DNA of 64,000 bases from the NCBI RefSeq assembly GCF_028882275.1, contig NZ_JARBUT010000019.1, positions 59,377 through 123,376 of the forward strand, written 5' to 3'. A model generated the notes under the pieces. The model worked only from the letters and a program-made list of their open reading frames with translations. It had not been told where the DNA came from and ran no database searches. Position 1 is the stretch's first letter. Each line of letters starts with the position of its first letter. This document shows positions 1 to 7,032 of the stretch, piece by piece. The stretch is from Nocardiopsis sp. N85 (GTDB taxonomy: Bacteria > Actinomycetota > Actinomycetes > Streptosporangiales > Streptosporangiaceae). A program made the position numbers and the translations under genes.

Positions 1-627
1 CACGCGGGGATGGTCCCCGTCACCCTCTTGAGACGTCTATCGCGAAAGTCTGCTCCCCGCGCACGCGGGGATGGTCCCCCCGCCGTGTACGTCGCGGTCG
101 GCCTGGTGGCCTGCTCCCCGCGCACGCGGGGATGGTCCCCTGATCTAGGACCCACGATGAACCTATTCCCGCTGCTCCCCGCGCACGCGGGGATGGTCCC
201 CCCGCCGTGTACGTCGCGGTCGGCCTGGTGGCCTGCTCCCCGCGCACGCGGGGATGGTCCCCTGATCTAGGACCCACGATGAACCTATTCCCGCTGCTCC
301 CCGCGCACGCGGGGATGGTCCCCCCGCCGTGTACGTCGCGGTCGGCCTGGTGGCCTGCTCCCCGCGCACGCGGGGATGGTCCCAAGGCGGACCGGCCCGC
401 GCTCGGGATCATGAACTGCTCCCCGCGCACGCGGGGATGGTCCCGACTGCGTCCAGCGGATCACCACCGACCTGATCTGCTCCCCGCGCACGCGGGGATG
501 GTCCCGACTGCGTCCAGCGGATCACCACCGACCTGATCTGCTCCCCGCGCACGCGGGGATGGTCCCGTCCCCCTCCGCTCCTCCTGGCGTTTCGTCTTCT
601 GCTCCCCGCGCACGCGGGGATAGTCCC
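1..627 (+). CRISPR. Type I-E CRISPR array 1 (partial at left edge)
   Basis: Ten complete 29-nt repeats start at 50, 111, 172, 233, 294, 355, 416, 477, 538 and 599, exactly 61 nt apart. A cut repeat occupies 1-17. Each starts CTGCTCCCC, contains a CCCCGCG/CGCGGGG hairpin and ends GATGGTCCC, which is the type I-E form. Spacers are 32 nt. The last repeat (599-627) has GATAGTCCC, a decayed trailer-end repeat, so the leader lies to the left outside the window and transcription runs on the + strand. Spacers at 79, 201 and 323 are identical, as are those at 140 and 262, and those at 445 and 506. No cas gene is in the window. Confidence 0.97.
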
Positions 628-665
628 CGGTGCGGGTGGATGTTCGTCTCCAAGGCGGAAGGACG

Positions 666-696
666 AGCCCCGGCCGTATGTCGGCCGGGGCTTGTT
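666..696 (+). terminator. Hairpin downstream of CRISPR array 1
   Basis: An 11-bp perfect inverted repeat (666-676 with 682-692, arms AGCCCCGGCCG) with a 5-nt loop is followed by TTGTT. It lies between the trailer end of array 1 and the converging gene at 705-1091, so it could end transcription from either side. The short T-tract makes it only a probable terminator. Confidence 0.6.
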
Positions 697-704
697 CTGT
701 GCGT

Positions 705-1091
705 TTAACGGTGGCGGGCCTTGTTCCAAGGGGCGGGCAGCGTCCCTCCGCGTTTGAGGTGGTCATGGAGGGTGTTGAAGGCCCGGTCGGCTCGGCGGAG
801 AGCCGTGGCGGGGTCGACGCCGGGTTCCTTGATGTCGCGCAGGGCCGAGGAGACCTCATCGAACAGCTCATCGGCCCGCTCCCGCTGGGAGCCGGTCGAG
901 GGCCGCCCGCAGCGCACGGTGCCGGACTCGATCTCGGACATGCCCGCCTCCTCTCCTGTGGGAAGGCGCTGTGCGCGAGTGCGTCGTGGCAGCGCGATCC
1001 GTTCCTCCGGGCGCGGCACCGGGACCGCGCGGCCCCGGGGCGCGGTGAGCCGGGCGAACTCCTCCCAGTTCAGCGGCTTGCGCGCCATCAC
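705..1091 (-). CDS. Hypothetical protein, second gene of a two-gene unit
   Basis: 128 residues, family not recognised. The GTG start at 1091 overlaps the stop of the upstream gene in a GTGA tetranucleotide, so translation is probably coupled. The N-terminal half is basic and proline/arginine-rich. The C-terminal half looks helical (RADELFDEVSSAL, ATALRRADRAFNTL) and ends APWNKARHR. An internal Met at about residue 50 (MSEIES) is an alternative start, giving a protein of about 79 residues. The pair is divergent from the Scr1-type regulator at 1520, the usual setting of small accessory genes next to such regulators. No function is inferred. Confidence 0.6.
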   Translation of the reverse strand: MMARKPLNWEEFARLTAPRGRAVPVPRPEERIALPRRTRAQRLPTGEEAGMSEIESGTVRCGRPSTGSQRERADELFDEVSSALRDIKEPGVDPATALRRADRAFNTLHDHLKRGGTLPAPWNKARHR

Positions 1092-1360
1092 AGCCGCCCC
1101 AGGAGTTCGGCCACCAGATCACGGGCGAGCATGTCCTCGTCCCCGGAGCGGGCGACGGGGATGGTGACGTCCGGTTCGCCCGGCATCGGTCGCCACCACC
1201 GCCGGTTTATGTAACGGACTGTCACCCGGTGACCTGTGTACTCCACACGCACGCTCCCGGGCAGGTCGCCCTCGATCGCGGCGATACCCCGACGCCGCAA
1301 GGCGGAGTGCAGAGCGAGCACGGCTTCCTCGTGAAGTTCCGAAGACGGTGCGGGTGGCAT
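1088..1360 (-). CDS. Hypothetical protein, first gene of a two-gene unit
   Basis: 90 residues beginning MPPAPSSELHEEAV. The ATG at 1360 was chosen because GGGAGCC lies just upstream, and the longer upstream frame overlaps the promoter region shared with the divergent regulator. It has an N-terminal helix (EEAVLALHSALRRRGI), a stretch of alternating hydrophobics suggesting beta strands (SVRVEYTGHRVTVRYINRRWW), and a C-terminal helix (MLARDLVAELLGRL). It is soluble with no signal peptide. Its stop overlaps the next start by 4 nt. Family unknown; a compact alpha/beta fold is a guess. Confidence 0.6.
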   Translation of the reverse strand: MPPAPSSELHEEAVLALHSALRRRGIAAIEGDLPGSVRVEYTGHRVTVRYINRRWWRPMPGEPDVTIPVARSGDEDMLARDLVAELLGRL

Positions 1361-1386
1361 TGGCGGCTCCCAGTGCGTAGCGAACT

Positions 1387-1406
1387 CGGTACACCTGAAG
1401 TGTCCG
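1387..1406. promoter_or_regulatory. Possible operator between divergent genes
   Basis: CGGTACAC at 1387-1394 and GTGTCCG at 1400-1406 form an imperfect inverted repeat with a 5-nt spacer. It lies in the 159-bp gap between the small hypothetical genes and the Xre-type regulator. A binding site for that regulator is plausible from position alone. Confidence 0.3.
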
Positions 1407-1519
1407 CTCGTGGAAAGCCGCAGGTAAAGCGCGTTGTCTGCCCATCGGCAGTGTTCCGTTCGCTTCGGAATTCTTCGGAATCGCTCCAGCGGGTGCGGCG
1501 AATGTGGTCTGCTGAGAAC

Positions 1520-2332
1520 ATGCCTCCTGTACCAAAGCAAGTTCTGCTGCGTTATGGCCGCGAGGTGGCACGTCTACGCACCGAGGCGGAACTGACACAA
1601 ACCGCTCTGGCCCATCGAGTTCAGAGCAGTAAAAGCCAGATATCGGACGTGGAGCGAGGGAAGGCCCCGCCGTCCCCCGCGCTTCGCAAGGCGCTGGACG
1701 GGACGATCGGCTTCGGGAGGCTCTCGCGCTTGTGGGAGGACCTGACCGGTAGCAATCGCGCTCCCTGGCTGTCGGAGATCGCGACGGCGATCCAGGAGGC
1801 TGAGGCGATATGGGAGTATCAGGCCTTGGCTCTGCCCAGTTACCTTCAGGTCGAGCGCTACGCCCACACCCTGATCCGAACGGCTTTGCCGTGGCTCTCT
1901 CCAGACGAACTCGCGAAGAGCGTGGAGGAGCGTGTTACGAGGGCGAAGAATTTCGCGGAGTCACTGCGTCCACTGCTGTGGCTGGTACTCGACGAAACCC
2001 TGATCCACCGCCGGTACGGGGGAGTCCGTGTCGCGAAGGATCAGCTTACCTACCTCGCTGATCTGGCAGAGAGCGGGCGCATTACGCTACAGATCATGCC
2101 GGCCGATCATACTGGACATCCTGGTAACTCGGGTTCCTTCCGGGTGATTACCATGCGGGACGCCACAGAACTCGCCTACGTTGAGAGCGCCGAAGAAGGG
2201 CGCATCCTGACCAGCCCGACGGTGGTCGCCCAACGCAGGATGCTGCTGGGGAGTCTGCAAGGGTTGGCATGGGAACCGGAGACCTCGCTCCGGGCCGTCC
2301 GCGAAGAAGTGAAGAGGTTGGTCAGTGACTGA
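1520..2332 (+). CDS. Helix-turn-helix (Xre) regulator with Scr1-type (DUF5753) domain
   Basis: 270 residues from the ATG at 1520. Residues ~10-65 are a cro/C1-type HTH (LRTEAELTQTALAHRV, then SSKSQISDVERGK). The rest matches the actinomycete DUF5753/Scr1 architecture: WLSEIATAIQEAEAIWEYQALALPS near residue 95 and LLWLVLDETLIHRRYGG in the middle. The family acts as a DNA-binding regulator paired with a small DUF397 protein, and here the DUF397 gene overlaps its 3' end. Earlier in-frame starts exist but would run through the divergent promoter, so the ATG before PPVPKQVLL is preferred. Some relatives are described as toxin-antitoxin-like pairs; that role is not visible in the sequence. Confidence 0.9.
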   Translation: MPPVPKQVLLRYGREVARLRTEAELTQTALAHRVQSSKSQISDVERGKAPPSPALRKALDGTIGFGRLSRLWEDLTGSNRAPWLSEIATAIQEAEAIWEYQALALPSYLQVERYAHTLIRTALPWLSPDELAKSVEERVTRAKNFAESLRPLLWLVLDETLIHRRYGGVRVAKDQLTYLADLAESGRITLQIMPADHTGHPGNSGSFRVITMRDATELAYVESAEEGRILTSPTVVAQRRMLLGSLQGLAWEPETSLRAVREEVKRLVSD

Positions 2333-2492
2333 GTGGCACAAGTCGAGCTATAGCGGGGGATCGAATGACTGCTTGGAGGCGCGGGAAGGCTCCCACGGTG
2401 CGGATGTCCGTGACACGCAGAACCGTGAGGCCGGGCACCTGAGATTCGATCGGGTGGAGTGGGCCGCACTGGTGCAGTCCGTGGGACGCTGA
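2325..2492 (+). CDS. DUF397 small protein
   Basis: 55 residues from the GTG at 2325, overlapping the end of the HTH gene by 8 nt. The sequence begins VTEWHKSSYSGGSNDCLEA and continues with VRDTQNREAGHLRFDRVEWAAL. This carries the DUF397 hallmarks: W-x-KSSYS, a Cys about 16 residues in, a VRDS-like strand and a closing W. DUF397 proteins are partners of Scr1-type regulators, and the overlap implies coupled translation and a fixed ratio. A strong terminator follows 24 nt downstream, so the two genes form a complete transcription unit. Confidence 0.9.
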   Translation: MTEWHKSSYSGGSNDCLEAREGSHGADVRDTQNREAGHLRFDRVEWAALVQSVGR

Positions 2493-2516
2493 TCTCTTCC
2501 CGATTCTCTCGCCTGG

Positions 2517-2541
2517 CCCCCTGCGTTTTCGCAGGGGGTTT
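2517..2541 (+). terminator. Intrinsic terminator after the DUF397 gene
   Basis: CCCCCTGCG (2517-2525), a TTTT loop, CGCAGGGGG (2530-2538), then TTTCTC. A 9-bp perfect GC stem with a tetraloop and a U tract is a textbook intrinsic terminator. Confidence 0.9.
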
Positions 2542-2545
2542 CTCG

Positions 2546-2965
2546 TGTGCGGATGTGAATTTCATCCGTGAGCGCGGAAGCGACGGTCCCGCGAGCATGG
2601 ACCGCATCTACTTCTCAACGTTTTGGGGTCCCGCTCATGGCCGCCGTCCCATGGGCCCCACACGATCGAGGTCGGGGGAGTGGGTCGTGCTCCTGGGTGC
2701 CTTCATGTAGTAGCACCGAAGGGACGAGACCGGCTCCTACCAGAGATGCCGAAGGGGACAGGCCGTTGCTGCATGCGGCCATTTGCGCTTCCTGTAGTGC
2801 TTCGTCGAGGCAACCGTTCGGCCGGCCCTGAACCGCTTTGATGAACATGTCCTGTACGACCGAGTCCTGCGGCATCGACACGGTGTTTTCCTCTCCGGTG
2901 CTTCTGCCGGGGAGGTGGCGTTGCTTCGGAGGGTGGGATCCGGTAGGAAGTCGGAAGGCGTGGTC
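2546..2965. other. About 420 bp with no convincing gene
   Basis: No reading frame here shows the strong third-position GC bias of neighbouring genes. A minus-strand frame (about 2875 down to 2615) reads MPQDSVVQDMFIKAVQ and could be a small gene or a decayed fragment, but no good ribosome-binding site precedes it and no family is recognised. Base composition falls toward the CRISPR leader at the right. Confidence 0.4.
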
Positions 2966-3045
2966 GTCGGGTGGGTGATTTGTCTGTTTCTTGAGAAGTT
3001 GCAAAATCGCCTGGTTTCCATTGGAATCTTCCCAGGTCATTTACT
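2966..3045 (+). promoter_or_regulatory. CRISPR leader of array 2
   Basis: About 80 bp immediately before the first repeat, clearly AT-richer than the surroundings (for example GTGATTTGTCTGTTTCTTG and GCAAAATCGCC). It contains an inverted CCTGG (3010-3014) / CCAGG (3032-3036) pair. It ends TTTACT, followed by the CT that becomes the first two bases of the shifted repeats. Position, composition and the decayed repeat at the far end of the array together identify it as the leader that holds the promoter and the integration anchor. Confidence 0.75.
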
Positions 3046-4061
3046 CTCTGCTCCCCGCGCACGCGGGGATGGTCCAGCGGCGCACGACCATGGCGAGCGG
3101 GGTCAGCTCTGCTCCCCGCGCACGCGGGGATGGTCGCTGCGAGTACGAGCAGGAGCACGAGGACGGCGGTCGCGATCTCTGCTCCCCGCGCACGCGGGGA
3201 TGGTCAGGTTGCGCGGCCTCCTGACCTGCACCACTGACTCTGCTCCCCGCGCACGCGGGGATGGTCCGGCGCTGGCTCGGGACGTGGTCCAAGACCATCT
3301 CTGCTCCCCGCGCACGCGGGGATGGTCGTGCGTGGTTGCGGTCGGCGTTCCGGGAGCCGCTCTGCTCCCCGCGCACGCGGGGATGGTCAACAACGAGGAG
3401 AAGCCCGGCGAGCGCAAGGCCTCTGCTCCCCGCGCACGCGGGGATGGTCCCCGGACCGCGAGGCCCATGACCACGGCGAGGAGCTGCTCCCCGCGCACGC
3501 GGGGATGGTCCCCGGCATCCCTGATGGAGGTGCGCCTGTGCGCTCTGCTCCCCGCGCACGCGGGGATGGTCCCTCCTCCCGCATCGCCGGGGTGATGTGC
3601 GAGTACTGCTCCCCGCGCACGCGGGGATGGTCCCAACCCGGACGGCTACCGCGTGGGCCGGAGGGTCTGCTCCCCGCGCACGCGGGGATGGTCCCGCCAA
3701 GGCCGCCTACTCCATCAGCAAGCAGGGCTGCTCCCCGCGCACGCGGGGATGGTCCCATGCACAACCCGCAGTACGTCTCGAAGTCGTCCTGCTCCCCGCG
3801 CACGCGGGGATGGTCCCCCGGACAGTGTCGAGGCCGGCCGGTTCCGCAACTGCTCCCCGCGCACGCGGGGATGGTCCCCTGCGCGCAGCTCAACGCAGCG
3901 GGGCATCCCGCTGCTCCCCGCGCACGCGGGGATGGTCCCACCTGACCCGGGCCGCTGGCGGCCGGGCCCCGCTGCTCCCCGCGCACGCGGGGATGGTCCC
4001 TGCGGGTTCGTGGTGCTCACCGCGTCCGAGGTCTGCTCCCCGCGCACGCGGGGATGGTTCG
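3046..4061 (+). CRISPR. Type I-E CRISPR array 2, with a repeat-boundary shift
   Basis: Seventeen repeats and sixteen spacers. Repeats 8-17 (starts 3484, 3545, 3606, 3667, 3728, 3789, 3850, 3911, 3972, 4033) have the array 1 form: begin CTGCTCCCC, end GGTCCC. Repeats 1-6 (starts 3046, 3107, 3177, 3238, 3299, 3360) begin CTCTGCTCC and end GGTC, so the 29-nt unit is displaced by 2 nt. Repeat 7 (3421-3451) carries both the extra CT and the terminal CC. Spacers are 32 nt except spacer 2 (3136-3176), which is 41 nt. The final repeat ends GGTTCG and is decayed, which puts the leader on the left. Confidence 0.97.
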
Positions 4062-4074
4062 ATGCCTTCGTAGG

Positions 4075-5598
4075 TCAGGCGGCGAGGACGGACCGTTCGT
4101 CGGTGGGGTGGCCGCAGGTGGGGCAGGGGACGGCGGTGACCTCCCGGCCGTCCGGGGTGGGGCGCAGGACGGTGCGGTAGCGAGGCGACCCCCTGTCGGG
4201 GTTGCAGCGTTCGTTGTCGCACTTGGGTGCCGGGAAACGCGTGTCGACGTCGGGTGGGCCGAGCCAGGTTCCGAAGGGCGCGGCCCCGGCGGACGCGGGC
4301 GGGTGGACGATCTCGTCGGGTTCGGTGCGGCAGAGACCCCCGCAGAGGGCGCAGGTCCCGCCCGGAACGTTCCGAACGCTGGGATGGGCCGGGCAGGTGC
4401 CGGTGGCCTTGCCCCGGGCGTCCGAGGCGAAGGCGGGCCGTCGGGAGAAGGCGTCCTCGGGCGGCGCAGGTGGCCGGGGGAGGGCCCGCAACAGGGCGCC
4501 GCCGTTCCAGGCGCGCACGGACTCGGGGGAGACCAGCCGGGTGCGCAAGGCAGGGAAGGGACGGGCGGTGTCCTGCCACCCCGTCAGGGCATCGGTGAGC
4601 TCCTCCACGGACACACCCGAGGCGCGCAGGTCCACCAGCCGGGCGGCGAGGGTGCCCCGGTCGCGGCGCGGATGGGTCAGGGCCGCGTCCGGGATGGGTC
4701 GGAGCAGGTCCAGCGCCCAGGCCGGGGCCGGGGCCGGGGCGGGTTCCCCCGGGGTGCGCGGGCGGGGCACGGAGGGGACCGGCCGTCCGGTGGGCCGGGG
4801 TGAGGGCCGCCGGTCCGGTTCCGGTTCCCGGCGCGGGCCCGTGGGGCCGCCGACCTCTGCGCCGGACGCTGTGCCGACCTCTGCCTCGACCTCTGCGCCG
4901 GACGCTGTGCGCGGAAGCGGCACCGCGGACCCCGGACGCCCTGTGGTGACCTGCCCACGGACGGGATCCGGAGAAGGGTCGCTGGAGTGGGGGTCGGTGG
5001 AGTAAGGGTCTGTCGGTCGATCCGACACCTCGCGGCCGGTCACGGTGACCGGCCGCGAGGTGTCGATCCGACCGGTCGTGGGCGGGGCGGGCCGGTTCCG
5101 CGGTGTCAGGGGCTCCTCGCCCAGCAGGGCGCGTGCCTCGTTGACCCGCTCCAGGACATCGGCGGGGAAGGCCTCGGCGGGGATGAGCAGTTCCAGCACG
5201 TCCGGCAGGGCGTCCGGACGGCGGTGCCCGGCGGCCAAGTCCTCGGCGAAGAACACGCGCACGTGCTCGCGGGGGAGTTTGCGGACCAGGCCGGCCCGGA
5301 CGAGATCGTCGATGGCGCGCTGGGCGGTGGTGACGCTGAGGTTGCCGCCCGAGCGTTCGGCCAGGGTGGCCTGGCGCAGGAAGCACCAGCGTCCGTCGCG
5401 GTCGGCGGCGTCGGCGATGAGGACGGCCGCCATGTGGGAGCGGGGAGTGGGGAACAGCCCCTTCTTGAGTGCCGCGGTCACCCAGTGGAGAGGGGAGAAC
5501 CCGCGAAGGTCCAGTGAACCTTCGGGACGTTTGCGCGGGTAGGGGACGGGACTCGCGGCCCGGTTTCGGGCATGCGGTATTCGGGGACTAGGATTCAT
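4075..5598 (-). CDS. Winged-helix domain protein with C-terminal zinc-ribbon-like Cys clusters
   Basis: 507 residues from the ATG at 5598, chosen for the AGGAAGG ribosome-binding site about 10 nt upstream; a longer frame to 5694 lacks one. Residues ~25-130 look like a plasmid-type winged helix: LKKGLFPTPRSHMAAVLIAD, RQATLAERSGGNLSVTTAQR and AIDDLVRAGLVRKLP. A long low-complexity Pro/Arg/Glu linker follows. The C-terminus has a CPAH...CALCGGLC cluster and a second CDNERC...CPTCGH cluster, both plausible zinc sites. Such proteins occur with actinomycete integrative elements and plasmids, but no integrase or replicase is nearby. The linker contains a 43-bp palindrome. Its stop is 14 bp from the last CRISPR repeat. 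Confidence 0.75.
   Translation of the reverse strand: MNPSPRIPHARNRAASPVPYPRKRPEGSLDLRGFSPLHWVTAALKKGLFPTPRSHMAAVLIADAADRDGRWCFLRQATLAERSGGNLSVTTAQRAIDDLVRAGLVRKLPREHVRVFFAEDLAAGHRRPDALPDVLELLIPAEAFPADVLERVNEARALLGEEPLTPRNRPAPPTTGRIDTSRPVTVTGREVSDRPTDPYSTDPHSSDPSPDPVRGQVTTGRPGSAVPLPRTASGAEVEAEVGTASGAEVGGPTGPRREPEPDRRPSPRPTGRPVPSVPRPRTPGEPAPAPAPAWALDLLRPIPDAALTHPRRDRGTLAARLVDLRASGVSVEELTDALTGWQDTARPFPALRTRLVSPESVRAWNGGALLRALPRPPAPPEDAFSRRPAFASDARGKATGTCPAHPSVRNVPGGTCALCGGLCRTEPDEIVHPPASAGAAPFGTWLGPPDVDTRFPAPKCDNERCNPDRGSPRYRTVLRPTPDGREVTAVPCPTCGHPTDERSVLAA
5023..5065. repeat. 43-bp perfect palindrome inside the winged-helix gene
   Basis: The arms 5023-5043 and 5045-5065 are 21-nt perfect reverse complements around a single G (starting CGACACCTCGCGG, ending CCGCGAGGTGTCG). 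It lies in the linker of the 4075-5598 gene and encodes the near-symmetric peptide DTSRPVTVTGREVSD. An uninterrupted arm of this length is hard to explain by codon bias alone. Confidence 0.9.
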
Positions 5599-5940
5599 GC
5601 CTAGCCGCCTTCCTGGTGTTGCAGGACGGTCGGTCAGGAGCCGTTCGGTGTTGGCGCACCGGGCGGTTCCGCTTTTCGTGTGACGGGGAGTCACCGGCTG
5701 AAGCCTAGTGGCATCGGAAGGCCGGCCGGGGGCGGTTTTCTGGATTTGTGTTCGAGTTCCCCGCGCGACTGCATGAATCTACGTCGTAAAGGTGGGGGTT
5801 TTCGAGAAGAAAACCCCGAAAAGAGAAAACGAGTACGGCTACGCCGCACCCGCCCCATCACCCTGGGCACCCTTCTGTGCTCCGAGGGTGACGGAACGGG
5901 GGTGAGAGGCGCCGAGGAGACGCCCCGCACCCCCCTGGGG
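5599..5940. other. Intergenic region with a hairpin
   Basis: About 340 bp without a gene, upstream of the winged-helix gene and downstream of the beta-lactamase gene. It contains a 9-bp inverted repeat (5795-5803 with 5809-5817, arms GGGGTTTTC) with a 5-nt loop, and an A/T-rich stretch at 5735-5830 that is unusual for this genome. The hairpin may end the beta-lactamase transcript, although no clear T-tract follows on either strand. Confidence 0.5.
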
Positions 5941-6873
5941 TCAGCCGAGGCTGTCGACGACCACCTCGGTGGCCTCGGCCACCAGTTCGTTGATCGGTTC
6001 GGCGTCCTGTTCGTCCTGGCTGCTGAAGACGGAGATGATGATCGGGTCCGCGCCCTCCTCCGGCCAGGCCAGGGCGATGTCGTTGCGGCCCCCGTAGGCG
6101 GGCGAGCCGGTCTTGTCGCCCACGATCCACCCCTCGGGGACGCCGGCGCGGATCGTCTCGTCACCCGTGGTGTTGCGGATGAGCAGGTCGATGAGCACGT
6201 CCCGCTTCTCCTCCGGGAGCACGTCCTCCAGGGTGTAGGCCCGCAGGCTCTCCGCCATGGCGCGCGGGGTGCTGGTGTCGCGGATGTCGCCGGGGGTGGC
6301 CTCGTTCAGTTCGGTCTCGTAGCGCACCGGCTCGGTGACCTCGTCACCGATCGCGCGCAGGTCCTCCTTGAAGGCCTCCACCCCGCCGAGCTCCTCCAGG
6401 ATCAGGTTCGCGGCGGTGTTGTCGCTGTAGCGCACGGCGGCGTCGATGATCTCCATGCGGGTCATGCCGGTGTCCACGTGCTCCTCGGTGACCGGGGAGT
6501 ACTCGACCAGGTCGTCCTCGGTGTAGGTGACGGTCACCTCCATCTCCTCCAAGGTGTACTCGTCCAGCAGGGCCCCCGCCGAGAGCGCCTTGTGGGTGGA
6601 GGCGTAGGCGAAGCGCTCGTCGGCCCGGTAGAACACCTCCTCGCCCGTGCCGGTGTCGATCGCGTACACGCCCAGGCGGGCGTCGAACTCCTGCTCCAGC
6701 GAGGCGAACAGCGCGTCGGAGGCGGCGTCGGGCGCGGAGGCCGATGCCGAGGGAGGAGCGGGCGCCGAACCGGACTGCGATTCCGCTCCCGTCGCCCCGC
6801 AGGCGGTGAGCGCGGCCAGTGACAGGGCCGCCAGTGTCGCGGTGGTGGGGAGATGGGCGGATCGGATGAACAT
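5941..6873 (-). CDS. Class A beta-lactamase, putative lipoprotein
   Basis: 310 residues from the ATG at 6873, preceded by GAAGGGA. A signal peptide ends in a lipobox (LAALTACGAT), so the mature enzyme is probably anchored to the outer face of the membrane. Class A active-site motifs are in order: STHK (Ser-x-x-Lys) near residue 90, YSDN, the omega-loop ETELNEA with the general-base Glu, and DKTGS near residue 260. It hydrolyses beta-lactam rings. The gene is divergent from a LysR regulator and a BlaB-like gene, the arrangement known for the Streptomyces cacaoi blaL/blaA/blaB system. Expression is therefore probably inducible through the operator at 7007-7021. Total length is normal for the class. 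Confidence 0.95.
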   Translation of the reverse strand: MFIRSAHLPTTATLAALSLAALTACGATGAESQSGSAPAPPSASASAPDAASDALFASLEQEFDARLGVYAIDTGTGEEVFYRADERFAYASTHKALSAGALLDEYTLEEMEVTVTYTEDDLVEYSPVTEEHVDTGMTRMEIIDAAVRYSDNTAANLILEELGGVEAFKEDLRAIGDEVTEPVRYETELNEATPGDIRDTSTPRAMAESLRAYTLEDVLPEEKRDVLIDLLIRNTTGDETIRAGVPEGWIVGDKTGSPAYGGRNDIALAWPEEGADPIIISVFSSQDEQDAEPINELVAEATEVVVDSLG

Positions 6874-7006
6874 CTTCGTGTGTCCCTTCGTGTACGGAGA
6901 GCGCGGACGTACCAGGGCCCGGGGAACGTCGAGCCGCGCGAAGCGGCGTCGAGAGCAGTCTGTGGCCGGTGTGGTCATGCTGTCCAAGACGGAAACCGGC
7001 TTTTCC

Positions 7007-7026
7007 ATGCGTTTCCCGCATAGGAT
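7007..7026 (+). promoter_or_regulatory. LysR-type operator overlapping a leaderless promoter
   Basis: ATGCG (7007-7011) and CGCAT (7017-7021) form a perfect 15-bp inverted repeat that includes the T-N11-A pattern of LysR sites. The -10-like TAGGAT (7021-7026) overlaps its right end and sits 6 nt before the LysR ATG at 7033. This fits autoregulation together with control of the divergent beta-lactamase. Confidence 0.6.
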
Positions 7027-7032
7027 CAGCTC

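Noticed and set aside
1229..1519. N-terminal extension of the Scr1-type regulator
   Set aside because: The added ~97 residues overlap the divergent gene and its promoter, and the family begins about 10 residues before the HTH.
20..4073. Long open frames on both strands through the CRISPR arrays (SPRARG / PACAG / AGMVP repeats)
   Set aside because: They are translations of the repeats: the 61-nt period shifts frame with each unit and the peptides repeat mechanically. They have no ribosome-binding sites or domains.
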